A DNA stretch of 64,000 nt from Chloroflexota bacterium (GTDB lineage: Bacteria; Chloroflexota; Dehalococcoidia; Lucifugimonadales; SAR202-VII-2). The notes under the pieces were generated by a model. The model was not told where the DNA came from. It worked only from the letters and a program-made list of their open reading frames with translations, and ran no database searches. A program made the translations under genes and the position numbers. Location: assembly GCA_003228115.1 (NCBI GenBank), contig QEVV01000003.1:141466-205465 (forward strand), written 5' to 3'. Shown here piece by piece: positions 41,837-49,965 of the stretch. How positions within the stretch are numbered: the first letter of the stretch is position 1; each line of letters starts with the position of its first letter.

Positions 41837-43563
41837 ACCTGGGACTCCGTAATAGCTTCCCCTCCCCCCCAGTTTTCAGCGGCGCTGATCTCTTCATCAG
41901 TTAGGCCGTAGACATCGCGAGCGGCCTCAGGCGACACATAACCGTCGAGTAAGTCGCCAACGACCTGCTCCCTGTCGCGCTCTTTCGGATTGCCGACCCC
42001 GCCGCCGCTTCCTGTCTGGAGGCGGACTAGGTAGCCAGTCTTGAGTTCCACGTTGGAAACATGTGACCAATAACGCTTCTCATTCCCCTCACCCGGATTG
42101 ACCACAAGAGAGCCTACAACGCCGTTACCGCCGCCAGCCGCGCCCGGAGGCTCAACCATGTACCGCATCCCTCCGCCAGAATACGTCCCGTCTTGAAGAA
42201 TGTCGTAGTCCCGGACATAAGCCAAGCCGCCTCGGTACTGCCCCACTCCTCCGGAGTCTTTCACCAAAGTAAATTGGTTCATCTGGATCGGATATTCAGT
42301 TTCCAAGACTTCAACGCAGGCGATCTTGGGTCCGGTGCCGCTGAAGCCACAGCCGGTCCAGCCGTCGCCACCCATGTAAGCGCCGCCGCCGCCGGGGGTA
42401 ATTTCGTATTGCAGCGTAGTGCGAGCACCTAGTTTGCTACTTCCTATCGTAACGTTGCCACGTGCGCCATGGTGAGCCCTGGCTGGGCGACCGGAAGCTT
42501 CAACCAATGCGTCCATAACCATGTCTTCCAGCGTGGCCAGTACATAAGAATAAAGGCTGACCGGAGCTGGGTAGATGGGGTTGAACACGCTACCGGGCCG
42601 TAGCACGTAGTCTATGACCCGGCCTACGCCGTGGTTATTGGCTGGGGGGCTGTCCATCATGCTGAGGATGGCATAGAGACAACTGCCAGTGATGATGGGT
42701 GGACGGCAATTCACGGGGCCTCGGTTCTGGTCAGGGCTCCCGGAGAAATCCAGGGTGATATGGTCATCTTGCTTGATGAGTTTGACCTGGAAGAGGATGG
42801 GCGTGTCCATGTCCACCATGTCGTTGTCGAGGTAAGCCTCGGCTTCGTAGACGCCGTCCTTCCACTTGGATATCTCCGCCCTTAGGTACTGCTCTGTCTT
42901 GTCCCCGACCATCTCGAACACGCCCAGGACGGTTTCCTTGCCATACCTGGCCATCAATTCTTGGAGACGTCGCCCGCCAATGCTGCTCTCAGGCCCGGCT
43001 TGCGAATTGTAGTCGCCCAGAAGAAGTTCAGGGGTACGGGAGTTGGCCCGGATAAGAACGTCGGTCTCACGCACGACCTTACCTCGGCTTCGGTACTTGA
43101 CCGGTGGTACGAGGGTGCCCTCGCCAAAGAGGTCCCGTGCGTCGACCTGACGGCTTCCCGGAGTCAGCCCGCCAATATCTCCCTTGTGGGTGATACCAAT
43201 GCAGAAAGCGACAAGTTCGCCCTCGAAGAAGATGGGGGTGATGGCGGCGCTGTCGAGCGAGTGGGCGCACCCGCTGTAGTAGGGATGATTGACGAAGAAG
43301 CAGTCCCCGTCCTCTATCTGGTCGTAACTATAGAACTGAAGGAGACCCTGAATGCAGGCGGGATACGATCCCAGGTGAATGGGGATGCTGGCGTGCTGGG
43401 CAACGACGTTGCCCTCGCGGTCTACGAGGCCGCAGCTCATATCGTGGGTCTCACGAATGAGGGTGGAGTAGCCTGTGCGGTACATGGCAATCTGCATCTC
43501 CTGGACGATGCCGTCCAGTTGAGACCGCACGATCTCATAGGTTATGGGATCAACGTTGGTCAT
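41833..43563 (-). CDS. hyuB: Hydantoinase B/oxoprolinase family protein, copy 1
   Basis: 576 aa from ATG 43563 (MTNVDPITYEIVRSQLDGIV), chosen because the paralogue starts MTEVDPITYELVSSQLGGIV; the ORF track adds 28 residues of repeat-like sequence. HyuB signatures are clear: DREGNVVAQHASIPIHLG, FFVNHPYYSGCAHSLD, ITHKGDIGGLTPGS, and the C-terminal LQTGSGGGVGNPKERD. In known systems HyuB works with the ATP-dependent HyuA to hydrolyse hydantoins or 5-oxoproline, or to carboxylate ketones. HyuA is absent here, so the function is uncertain. Most residues agree with the adjacent copy. Confidence 0.88.
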   Translation of the reverse strand: MTNVDPITYEIVRSQLDGIVQEMQIAMYRTGYSTLIRETHDMSCGLVDREGNVVAQHASIPIHLGSYPACIQGLLQFYSYDQIEDGDCFFVNHPYYSGCAHSLDSAAITPIFFEGELVAFCIGITHKGDIGGLTPGSRQVDARDLFGEGTLVPPVKYRSRGKVVRETDVLIRANSRTPELLLGDYNSQAGPESSIGGRRLQELMARYGKETVLGVFEMVGDKTEQYLRAEISKWKDGVYEAEAYLDNDMVDMDTPILFQVKLIKQDDHITLDFSGSPDQNRGPVNCRPPIITGSCLYAILSMMDSPPANNHGVGRVIDYVLRPGSVFNPIYPAPVSLYSYVLATLEDMVMDALVEASGRPARAHHGARGNVTIGSSKLGARTTLQYEITPGGGGAYMGGDGWTGCGFSGTGPKIACVEVLETEYPIQMNQFTLVKDSGGVGQYRGGLAYVRDYDILQDGTYSGGGMRYMVEPPGAAGGGNGVVGSLVVNPGEGNEKRYWSHVSNVELKTGYLVRLQTGSGGGVGNPKERDREQVVGDLLDGYVSPEAARDVYGLTDEEISAAENWGGGEAITESQV

Positions 43564-43737
43564 GTTGTCTGCCGGAATTACGAATGGATTGAACGTGCCT
43601 GTCGAGGTTGGTAGGGCTGCCCCCTCACCCTTGGATGACTGAACCATCCGCCCCCATCCTAACCTTCCCCCGAATACGGAGGAAGGGACTCGATGCTCTC
43701 CCTCAAGGGCAAGGGAACAAGAGGCAGAAACCCCCGC

Positions 43738-45459
43738 CTAGCCGGTTGCGCCGTGAGCGCCAGGGCCTTGAGCAACGGCCTGTATTTCATCATCGCTTAG
43801 GCCATATACATCGCGGGCATTGGTCGGCGTGACGTAACCATCCAGCAAGTCGCTGGCGACGCGCTGCCTATCCCGCTTCTTGGGGTCGCCTGCGCCGCCG
43901 CCGCTTCCGGTCTGAAGCCGGAGTATGTCGCCAGCTTTGAACTCAATGTTAGAGACGCGGGCGGTAAACTTGCGCTCCTCCGGCGTACCCGGGTTGATTA
44001 CGGTGTAACCACAAGCTCCAGGACTGCCGCCCTCAACACCTTGAGGCTGAATCATGTAACGAGCGGCCCCACCGGAATAGGTCCCATCCAACAGAATCTC
44101 ATAGTCACGAATGTATGCCAGACCGCCGCGGAACTGTCCAGGCCCGGCGGAGTCGGGGACCAGGCTGAACTGTTGCATCCTGATCGGATATTCGGTCTCA
44201 AGAACCTCGACACAGGCTATCTTTGGGCCGGTGCCACCAAAACCACAGCCTGTCCAGCCATCGCCTCCGGCAAAAGCGCCGCTTCCACCTGGAGTCAATT
44301 CATACTGGACGGTTGTGCGGGCGTTGGCACGCCTAGTGCCGATAATGATGTTGCCCGCTGCGCCATGATGCGCCCGGGATGGCCGACCCGATGCCTGGGT
44401 CAAGGCACTGATGACCATGTCTTCAAGGGTGAACAGTACCTGAGCGTACACGCTCACTGGCGCTGGATATGTGGGGTTGAAGACACTGCCCGGCCGCAAC
44501 ACGAAGTCAATAACGCGTGTGACACCGTGGTTGTTGGGCGGAGGCTCCTCCATCATGTCCAGCATGGCATAGAGGCAGCTTCCTGCAATGATCGGCGGAC
44601 GGCAGTTGACGGGCCCACGGTTCTGGTCAGCCGTTTCAGAAAAGTCGAGGGTAAGGTGGTCGCCCTCTTTGATAACCTTGACGTGGAAGCGGACAGGCTT
44701 GTTCATGTCCACGAGGTCATTGTCCAAGAATGCCTCGGCCTCGTAGACGCCGTCCTTCCATTTTGAAATCTCAGCCCGCAGATGCTGCTCCGTCTTGTCC
44801 CCCGCCATGTCAAACACCGCCAGCACGGTGTCCTTGCCGTACTTGGCCATCAATGCCTTGAGGCGGCGCCCACCAATGCTGGACTCCGGGCCAGCCTGGG
44901 AATTGTAGTCGCCAAGCAAAAGCTCGGGAGTACGGGTGTTGGCCCGAATGAGTACATCGGTCTCTCTGACGAGCTTGCCCCGACTGCGGTACTTGACCGG
45001 CGGAACGAGCGTCCCTTCGCCGAAGAGGTCCCTGGCGTTCACCTGGCGGCTGCCAGGAGTCAATCCACCAATGTCGCCCTTATGGGTGATGCTGATGGCA
45101 AAAGCCACCAACTCGCTTTCAAAGAAAATCGGGGTAATGACCGCGCTGTCCAGGCTATGGGCGATACCGCTGTAATAGGGATGGTTGACGAAGAAGCAGT
45201 CGCCGTCTTCGATCTCTTCGTAGTTGTAGAACTGAAGGAGCCCTTCGATGCAGGCTGGGTAGCAGCCCAGGTGGATAGGGATGCTGGCGTGCTGAGCAAC
45301 GACCCGTCCCTCCCGATCGACGAGGCCACAGCTCATGTCATGGGTCTCGCGGATGAGGGTTGAGTAGCCCGTCCGGTAGATGGCAATCTGCATCTCTTGG
45401 ACGATGCCACCGAGTTGGGAACTAACGAGTTCGTACGTTATGGGGTCTACTTCTGTCAT
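43738..45459 (-). CDS. hyuB: Hydantoinase B/oxoprolinase family protein, copy 2
   Basis: 573 aa, ATG after AGGAAGG. Same layout as copy 1: DREGRVVAQHASIPIHLG, FFVNHPYYSGIAHSLD, ISITHKGDIGGLTPGS, LQTGSGGGAGDPKKRD. It lies upstream of copy 1 with a 174-base spacer holding a degraded repeat. Differences cluster in the C-terminal beta region and the tail (AQGPGAHGATG). Duplication with partial divergence suggests two related substrates, or a two-subunit assembly from copies. No HyuA nearby. Confidence 0.88.
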   Translation of the reverse strand: MTEVDPITYELVSSQLGGIVQEMQIAIYRTGYSTLIRETHDMSCGLVDREGRVVAQHASIPIHLGCYPACIEGLLQFYNYEEIEDGDCFFVNHPYYSGIAHSLDSAVITPIFFESELVAFAISITHKGDIGGLTPGSRQVNARDLFGEGTLVPPVKYRSRGKLVRETDVLIRANTRTPELLLGDYNSQAGPESSIGGRRLKALMAKYGKDTVLAVFDMAGDKTEQHLRAEISKWKDGVYEAEAFLDNDLVDMNKPVRFHVKVIKEGDHLTLDFSETADQNRGPVNCRPPIIAGSCLYAMLDMMEEPPPNNHGVTRVIDFVLRPGSVFNPTYPAPVSVYAQVLFTLEDMVISALTQASGRPSRAHHGAAGNIIIGTRRANARTTVQYELTPGGSGAFAGGDGWTGCGFGGTGPKIACVEVLETEYPIRMQQFSLVPDSAGPGQFRGGLAYIRDYEILLDGTYSGGAARYMIQPQGVEGGSPGACGYTVINPGTPEERKFTARVSNIEFKAGDILRLQTGSGGGAGDPKKRDRQRVASDLLDGYVTPTNARDVYGLSDDEIQAVAQGPGAHGATG

Positions 45460-45520
45460 ACAGCCTTCCTACGTTGATCTGGTATATCGGGAGGGCTGAG
45501 GTCGAAGAGATAAGGGACAT

Positions 45521-45558
45521 CTCCCCCTCTCCCCTGCCCTCTCCCTCAAGGGCGAGGG
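45521..45558. repeat. Dispersed intergenic repeat, copy 2
   Basis: CTCCCCCTCTCCCCTGCCCT then CTCCCTCAAGGGCGAGGG, matching the copy at 41339-41375. Confidence 0.7.
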
Positions 45559-45584
45559 TTCAAAAAAGCTTCATCTTGCTGGCG

Positions 45585-46022
45585 CTATGAGGCCCAGGCC
45601 TGCTGTAAAGCAGCCAGGCCTATGAGGGCAAGCTCTTCATCCTCTTCATTGCTGCGTCCGCTCACTCCGATGCCACCCATGATGGTCTCGCCCGAAGGGT
45701 GCATGACCACGAGGCCACCGGCACCACCCGTAAAGTTAGGGTTGCCGTAGTTTGCGACGCTACCGATGCCTTGGGCAACGGCCCTGGCTGCCATATCGCG
45801 AACATTGACTCGCATGCAGGCAGCGGTGTACGCCTTCTTAAATGCGTTCTGCCGAGCCAGCGCAGTATTGACCTCTCCCATCGAAGCGAAGCAAACCATG
45901 TCGCCGCGGTGGTCTAGGACTGTGGTAGCTATGGGACGGCCCGGTACCCGGTCGGCTTCGGCCATAATGGCCTTCACCGCAGCCATGGCTTCTTTAATGC
46001 CCAAGTATGCCCGTGAGTGCAT
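45585..46022 (-). CDS. GlcG/HbpS family protein, copy 1
   Basis: 145 aa, DUF336/HbpS-like. YLGIKEAMAAVKAIMAEADRV, TTVLDHRGDMVCFASMG, FKKAYTAACMRVNVRDMAAR and the Gly-rich GGAGGLVVMHPSGETIMGGIGVSG are the family pattern. HbpS binds haem and senses iron stress in Streptomyces; GlcG is a glycolate-operon protein of unknown role; many members sit beside oxidative catabolic operons. The function here is unknown. The second copy is 9 bases upstream, same strand. ATG at 46022 has a weak AGGGGAGCGG. Confidence 0.87.
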   Translation of the reverse strand: MHSRAYLGIKEAMAAVKAIMAEADRVPGRPIATTVLDHRGDMVCFASMGEVNTALARQNAFKKAYTAACMRVNVRDMAARAVAQGIGSVANYGNPNFTGGAGGLVVMHPSGETIMGGIGVSGRSNEEDEELALIGLAALQQAWAS

Positions 46023-46031
46023 GCCGCTCCC

Positions 46032-46451
46032 CTAAAGGCTCACGGCCTGAAGGCCGATGTTAGCCAACTCTTCGTCTTGGTCTGGGGTTGCCCCGCTAAC
46101 CCCGACGCCGCCCACCACTATCCCTTGGCTAGTACGAATGGCCAGCCCGCCTCTGGCGGAGGCGACGAACCCAGAGTCACCGTAGTCCGATATGTTTCGG
46201 CTTTGGGCGCCTCTCTGAGCAGCGAAGTCCCTAAGGTCCAGCCGCATCCGGGACGCCGTGTAGGCCTTCCGGACGGCATAGTGCCGCCCAAAATGCGTAC
46301 CGCCATCCATGAGGGCGAACGCCAGCAACTCGCCCCGGTCGTCGACGACGGCTAGGGCGAGTGGCTGATTGGTAATACCAGGCGCCGCCGCCATCATTGC
46401 ATCAACGATGGCGAGGGCGTCTGTATGGTCGAGAATAGTCTTTTCGTACAT
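46032..46451 (-). CDS. GlcG/HbpS family protein, copy 2
   Basis: 139 aa. ALAIVDAMMAAAPGI, LAVVDDRGELLAFALMDG, VRKAYTASRMRLDLRDF and GGLAIRTSQGIVVGGVGVSG. Divergent from copy 1 but clearly the same fold and length. Immediately upstream of it, 9-base gap; probably one transcript with the flavin monooxygenase upstream (15-base gap). Heteromer formation is possible. Confidence 0.87.
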   Translation of the reverse strand: MYEKTILDHTDALAIVDAMMAAAPGITNQPLALAVVDDRGELLAFALMDGGTHFGRHYAVRKAYTASRMRLDLRDFAAQRGAQSRNISDYGDSGFVASARGGLAIRTSQGIVVGGVGVSGATPDQDEELANIGLQAVSL

Positions 46452-46466
46452 AGGCTTTCCGGTTGC

Positions 46467-47333
46467 CTAGGATACCACATCGGCTAGCCGATCCAGTTCT
46501 TCACTGTCAGCTACACCGGGGAAAATAGCGAGTTCGTCCATGCCAATGTCAGCGTACCGCCGGATTCCGTCACGCACTTCTTTGGGGGAGCCGTAGATGG
46601 AGTTGGCAACCGCTTTAGCGACAGCGGGTCCATTGGGTGTGTAGTACTGATGTGCGGCTTCCACAGCCCGTTCTAGTGCGCCGGGGCCAAGAGCGAAATA
46701 GGCGGTGCCCACTAAGCGCGGTCTGCCCTCCCTCTCATGCTCGCGCCACGATTCAAGAACCAGAGCGTACTGTTCCTCCACGCGCGCAGGCTCCACAGGG
46801 CTAGCCAAATAGCCGTCCGCCCAGCGCCCTACGCGGCTGATTGCCGCAGGAGCGCGTCCACCGATAAGCACCTCTGGACCGCCCTCCTGCACCGGAGCGG
46901 GGCCTATCGGCCCAACTCCATCCGCCACGGCCTCCCCTGACCAGACGCGCCTCATGAGAGCAAGCTGCTCATCGAAGCGCTTGCCCCTGTCGTGAAAGTT
47001 GGATGGAGCAGCTAGGTAGTCGTCTTGCCGAATGCCGATACCCAGGCCAAGGGATAGCCGCCCTGCGCTCAACGCATCCAGCGTTGCAGCCTGCTTAGCC
47101 AACATCCCAGAGTTCCTCAGAGGCGCAAGCAAGACCGCGGGCATGAGCCTGACCCGGCTGGTTACCGAGGCAATGGCTCCTAGAAGTATCAGGGGCTCGT
47201 AGTTGGGATAAACCAAGCGATCGATGATGGCCAGGCTGGAGAATGGGCCAGCGTCAGCCTTCCTAGCCCAGTCAAGCAAATGGCCCGCATCGACGCCCGC
47301 ATACGTGGAAGGAAGCCCTATGCCGATTTTCAC
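46467..47333 (-). CDS. LLM-class flavin-dependent monooxygenase
   Basis: 288 aa from the GTG at 47333 (VKIGIGLPSTYAGVDAG), preceded by GGGGAGG; the ORF track adds 57 upstream residues that look noncoding. TIM-barrel luciferase-like motifs: FSSLAIIDRL, ASVTSRVRLMPAVLLAP, LSLGLGIGIRQDDYLA, VLIGGRAPAAISRVGRWADGYL, and YGSPKEVRDGIRRYADIGMDELAIFPG. Weakly like coenzyme-F420 or FMN oxidoreductases. It heads a short minus-strand operon with the two HbpS proteins. Confidence 0.88.
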   Translation of the reverse strand: MKIGIGLPSTYAGVDAGHLLDWARKADAGPFSSLAIIDRLVYPNYEPLILLGAIASVTSRVRLMPAVLLAPLRNSGMLAKQAATLDALSAGRLSLGLGIGIRQDDYLAAPSNFHDRGKRFDEQLALMRRVWSGEAVADGVGPIGPAPVQEGGPEVLIGGRAPAAISRVGRWADGYLASPVEPARVEEQYALVLESWREHEREGRPRLVGTAYFALGPGALERAVEAAHQYYTPNGPAVAKAVANSIYGSPKEVRDGIRRYADIGMDELAIFPGVADSEELDRLADVVS

Positions 47334-47518
47334 GCTGATCCTCCCCAGAAATAGGGTGGGCCTCACTATTGCAGACAGTTGGCAGGGTAACAAGATGGGC
47401 AACCGGAGATAGCCTATTTTCGTGCTACAATAGCGCCAGCGACAGCACTGTTCATTCAGGCGACCAGGGACACGACCGCAACCCGCACCCGGAGCACACA
47501 GCAAAGGGAGAATGCCTG

Positions 47519-48289
47519 ATGGAGAATCTTTCCGAAGGGCAAGTTCAAGGTGTTTCAGTAGTGACCGCTGAACTTCCCAAAGCCCGCATTATCGACCGCC
47601 GCCAATATGCTCGTGACCTCTTCGTTTTTCATTTAGAACCCCAAGCTCCCTTCTCCTTCAAAGCAGGCCAGTACGTCACCCTAGGCATCAACGGCATCGA
47701 GCGCCCGTACTCCATCGCCTCAGCGCCCTTTGAACCCCTCCTTGAAATTTTCATACGCCGGGTGGACCCAGAAAAGGGTGGCGTGCTCACTCCCCTGCTT
47801 TGGGAACTCGGAAAAGGCGATGAAGTAACCATGCGGCCCAGGGCCAAAGGGATATTCACCTTTGAACCGGATGTTCAAAATCACGTCATGGTGGCAACTA
47901 CCACCGGCATAGCGCCGTTCATCAGCATCCTGCGACAACACTTCCAGGAAGGCCCTCACGGCCACCGATTCTTCTTGTTCGACGGGTCTAGCTTTCAGGA
48001 CGAGTTTGTGTACGACGGCGAGCTCATCGAGTTGACGAGGCGCTACGTAGAGTGGGTGGAATTCCTGCCTGTGGTAAGCATGCCGGAGTCCGAGATCAAC
48101 CTGGGTTGGAAGGGGCATACCGGCATGGTGCACGGGTTAATCAAAGAACACCTCGCCGTGTGGGGGCTGGACCGGGCCCATACATTGGTCTACGCCTGCG
48201 GGCACCCAGGTATGATCGCCGGAGTGAAGGAAGACCTTCAGCCTGAGGGCTGGCGGGTGAAGGAAGAGCGCTTTTGGAGGGACCCATAG
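47519..48289 (+). CDS. Ferredoxin-NADP+ reductase-like protein
   Basis: 256 aa from the ATG at 47519 after AAGGGAG. The FAD-binding domain has GQYVTLGI and the RxYS motif in RPYSIASAP; the NADP domain has ATTTGIAPFISIL, and YACGHPGMI with the Cys-Gly signature near the C-terminus. It ends KEERFWRDP. Transfers electrons between NAD(P)H and ferredoxin or flavodoxin. No ferredoxin gene is next to it. It could serve the Rieske oxygenase 1.7 kb downstream or supply reduced carriers, but this is only proximity. Divergent from the monooxygenase. Confidence 0.9.
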   Translation: MENLSEGQVQGVSVVTAELPKARIIDRRQYARDLFVFHLEPQAPFSFKAGQYVTLGINGIERPYSIASAPFEPLLEIFIRRVDPEKGGVLTPLLWELGKGDEVTMRPRAKGIFTFEPDVQNHVMVATTTGIAPFISILRQHFQEGPHGHRFFLFDGSSFQDEFVYDGELIELTRRYVEWVEFLPVVSMPESEINLGWKGHTGMVHGLIKEHLAVWGLDRAHTLVYACGHPGMIAGVKEDLQPEGWRVKEERFWRDP

Positions 48290-48313
48290 GAAGCTTCAGC
48301 AAGTCGCTCGAAT

Positions 48314-48347
48314 AGAAAAGGGCCGCCATATGGGGCGGCCCTTTTCT
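48314..48347 (+). terminator. Terminator after the reductase
   Basis: AGAAAAGGGCCGCC-ATATGG-GGCGGCCCTTTTCT, a 14-bp stem with a T-run built into its arm. Confidence 0.88.
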
Positions 48348-48356
48348 GTGCTAAAT

Positions 48357-48384
48357 TTCGAGTGGATTCCTTCGAGTGGATTCC
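48357..48384. repeat. Exact tandem 14-mer
   Basis: TTCGAGTGGATTCC twice in a row with no spacer. Probably a local slippage product; the rest of the spacer (48385-48524) shows nothing else convincing. Confidence 0.6.
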
Positions 48385-48524
48385 TTATGGTAATCCGTAT
48401 TTCCAGAAGTCCGTAGTGCTCCCGCCACGTCATATCGCCAGGAGCTGTCCTGGTGGCAATCCGGTATCAGTACCGTTCCGAAGCGTTTTCAGGCGCTGGT
48501 CAATGGAACTCACTCTCGGAAGCA

Positions 48525-48560
48525 TCAAAGAACCCAAGCTGGCCAGCTTGGGTTCTTTGA
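48525..48560. terminator. Perfect 36-bp palindrome downstream of the lipoprotein gene
   Basis: TCAAAGAACCCAAGCTGG followed directly by its reverse complement. It lies 6 bases after the end of the minus-strand lipoprotein gene. As RNA it forms a very stable hairpin with minimal loop, so a terminator or 3'-end protector is likely; a T-run lies only within the stem. Confidence 0.65.
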
Positions 48561-48565
48561 TAAGC

Positions 48566-49723
48566 CTACCGCTCTCCTTGTAGCGTTAGGGGGCCGATCC
48601 CCCCTACGAAGGAAAGCCGCTGCCCATTGATGTCAAGGGTGTAAGTCACGTCATTATCGAACCCACTTCCGAGGGGAACGATCACTTCGCCGGTGCCGTA
48701 TACCTGGGTGCACATGACATCCCCGGTGGGGACGCGGTTGTGAATCTGGACCGTTAGCATCGCATCTTCTCCGTCCACCGAATAGCCTTCGAATGTGTGG
48801 CAACCCGAGGGCAGGCCGTAGGTCACCGCAAGGTTGTATTCGTCCCCACTAGTATTCAATGACAGACTCTCAATGGGCGCCAAGACAAGTTTGTACCCAT
48901 CGTCCAAGTCTCCCTTCCCTGTTTCGAAAGGGCCGGTGGCTCCGTCTCGAAACTTCAGGCTTCTTGAACCAACCTGCACGGTATAGGTGACTCCCGCATC
49001 GAAATCACTTCCCAGGTCGACGTTCGTCTCAACCATGCCATAGATTTCGGCACAGGCGATTGAGGTGTCCCCAATCCTGAAGTTGTAAAGGTCCACCAGG
49101 ACGGTTGTCCCATCCAGCGTCACGTCAAAGCCACCAAAGGATTCGCAGGAATTCCGCAGGCCAGAAACAACCCGCAGGCGATACTGGACGGGGAAGCTTT
49201 CCAGAATAATCAGGTCTAACTCATCTATTGGCGCATCAACCCTTATGGTGTCCGGCGCATCGCCCCTTGGATCCTCCCATAAGAGGCGAGGATTTTGAGC
49301 CTTGTCGAAGAAGTCCGGAAGGCGGAAGTCACCTTGGCCGGTAATGCCCCCGTCTGGATGGCCCAGGATGTTTCCATCGGCGTCGTACACGGTGCCGAAG
49401 ACATCGCAGCAGACGGGCGGTTGATAGTAGACCACCCGGCCCTCGTAGTCATATCGGACAATGGAAGAGGGAGGATTCGTCACCTCCTGGCTCTCTAACC
49501 CTTGGATCATGTCCGTTAGCCAAGAGGGCAACGCCGTCGGTGACGGCGTTTGGGTCGCGACGGGAGTTGGCGTTGGTGCGGGGAACGTGGGCGGGGTCGA
49601 CCCTGCGACCGGCGAGGTAGGCTTAGGGGGAGTCGGGGAAGTCCCGGCTACTCCACAGGCCACCAATACAAGCATCAGGGAGGCCAACATGGCCAGGGTT
49701 GTGAGAAGAACTGTGCGTCTCAT
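48566..49723 (-). CDS. Secreted lipoprotein with two tandem Cys-containing beta domains
   Basis: 385 aa from ATG 49723 (MRRTVLLTTLAMLASLMLVLVAC); lipobox LVAC puts the lipidated Cys near residue 23. A Pro/Thr-rich linker (residues 25-70) follows, then a domain with VRYDYEGRVVYYQPPVCCDVF and ADGNILGHPDGGITGQGD (DUF6970-like), then two similar repeats. Repeat A: RNSCESFGGFDVTLDG...SDFDAGVTYTVQVGSRSLKF. Repeat B: PSGCHTFEGYSVDGE...SGFDNDVTYTLDINGQRLSF. Each has one Cys near its start and one in IACAEIYG / VMCTQVYG, probably a disulfide. Outer-surface protein of unknown role; the duplication is clear. Confidence 0.88.
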   Translation of the reverse strand: MRRTVLLTTLAMLASLMLVLVACGVAGTSPTPPKPTSPVAGSTPPTFPAPTPTPVATQTPSPTALPSWLTDMIQGLESQEVTNPPSSIVRYDYEGRVVYYQPPVCCDVFGTVYDADGNILGHPDGGITGQGDFRLPDFFDKAQNPRLLWEDPRGDAPDTIRVDAPIDELDLIILESFPVQYRLRVVSGLRNSCESFGGFDVTLDGTTVLVDLYNFRIGDTSIACAEIYGMVETNVDLGSDFDAGVTYTVQVGSRSLKFRDGATGPFETGKGDLDDGYKLVLAPIESLSLNTSGDEYNLAVTYGLPSGCHTFEGYSVDGEDAMLTVQIHNRVPTGDVMCTQVYGTGEVIVPLGSGFDNDVTYTLDINGQRLSFVGGIGPLTLQGER

Positions 49724-49965
49724 GATTCCTACCTCTGAGTGAGCTATCCACCATAACATTTAGACGAACTCGACCTGCTTTTTGTTCCCTGGCGGCCGAG
49801 CCCCCAGGTACCCCAAGGTTACCTACCCTTTAGCGTAACGATCAGAGTCGCCAATGCTGACGACACCCTACGAGCGACGGCTTGAAGCCACTGAACCCCT
49901 CGTTGACACCAATCTCAGGCCTGCCTAAGATGCAGCCCAACGGCCATCCTGGCGGGAGGAGAGCC

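Noticed and set aside
42961-43614. Plus-strand 217-aa ORF
   Set aside because: Antisense to HyuB copy 1; such long shadows are common at this GC content.
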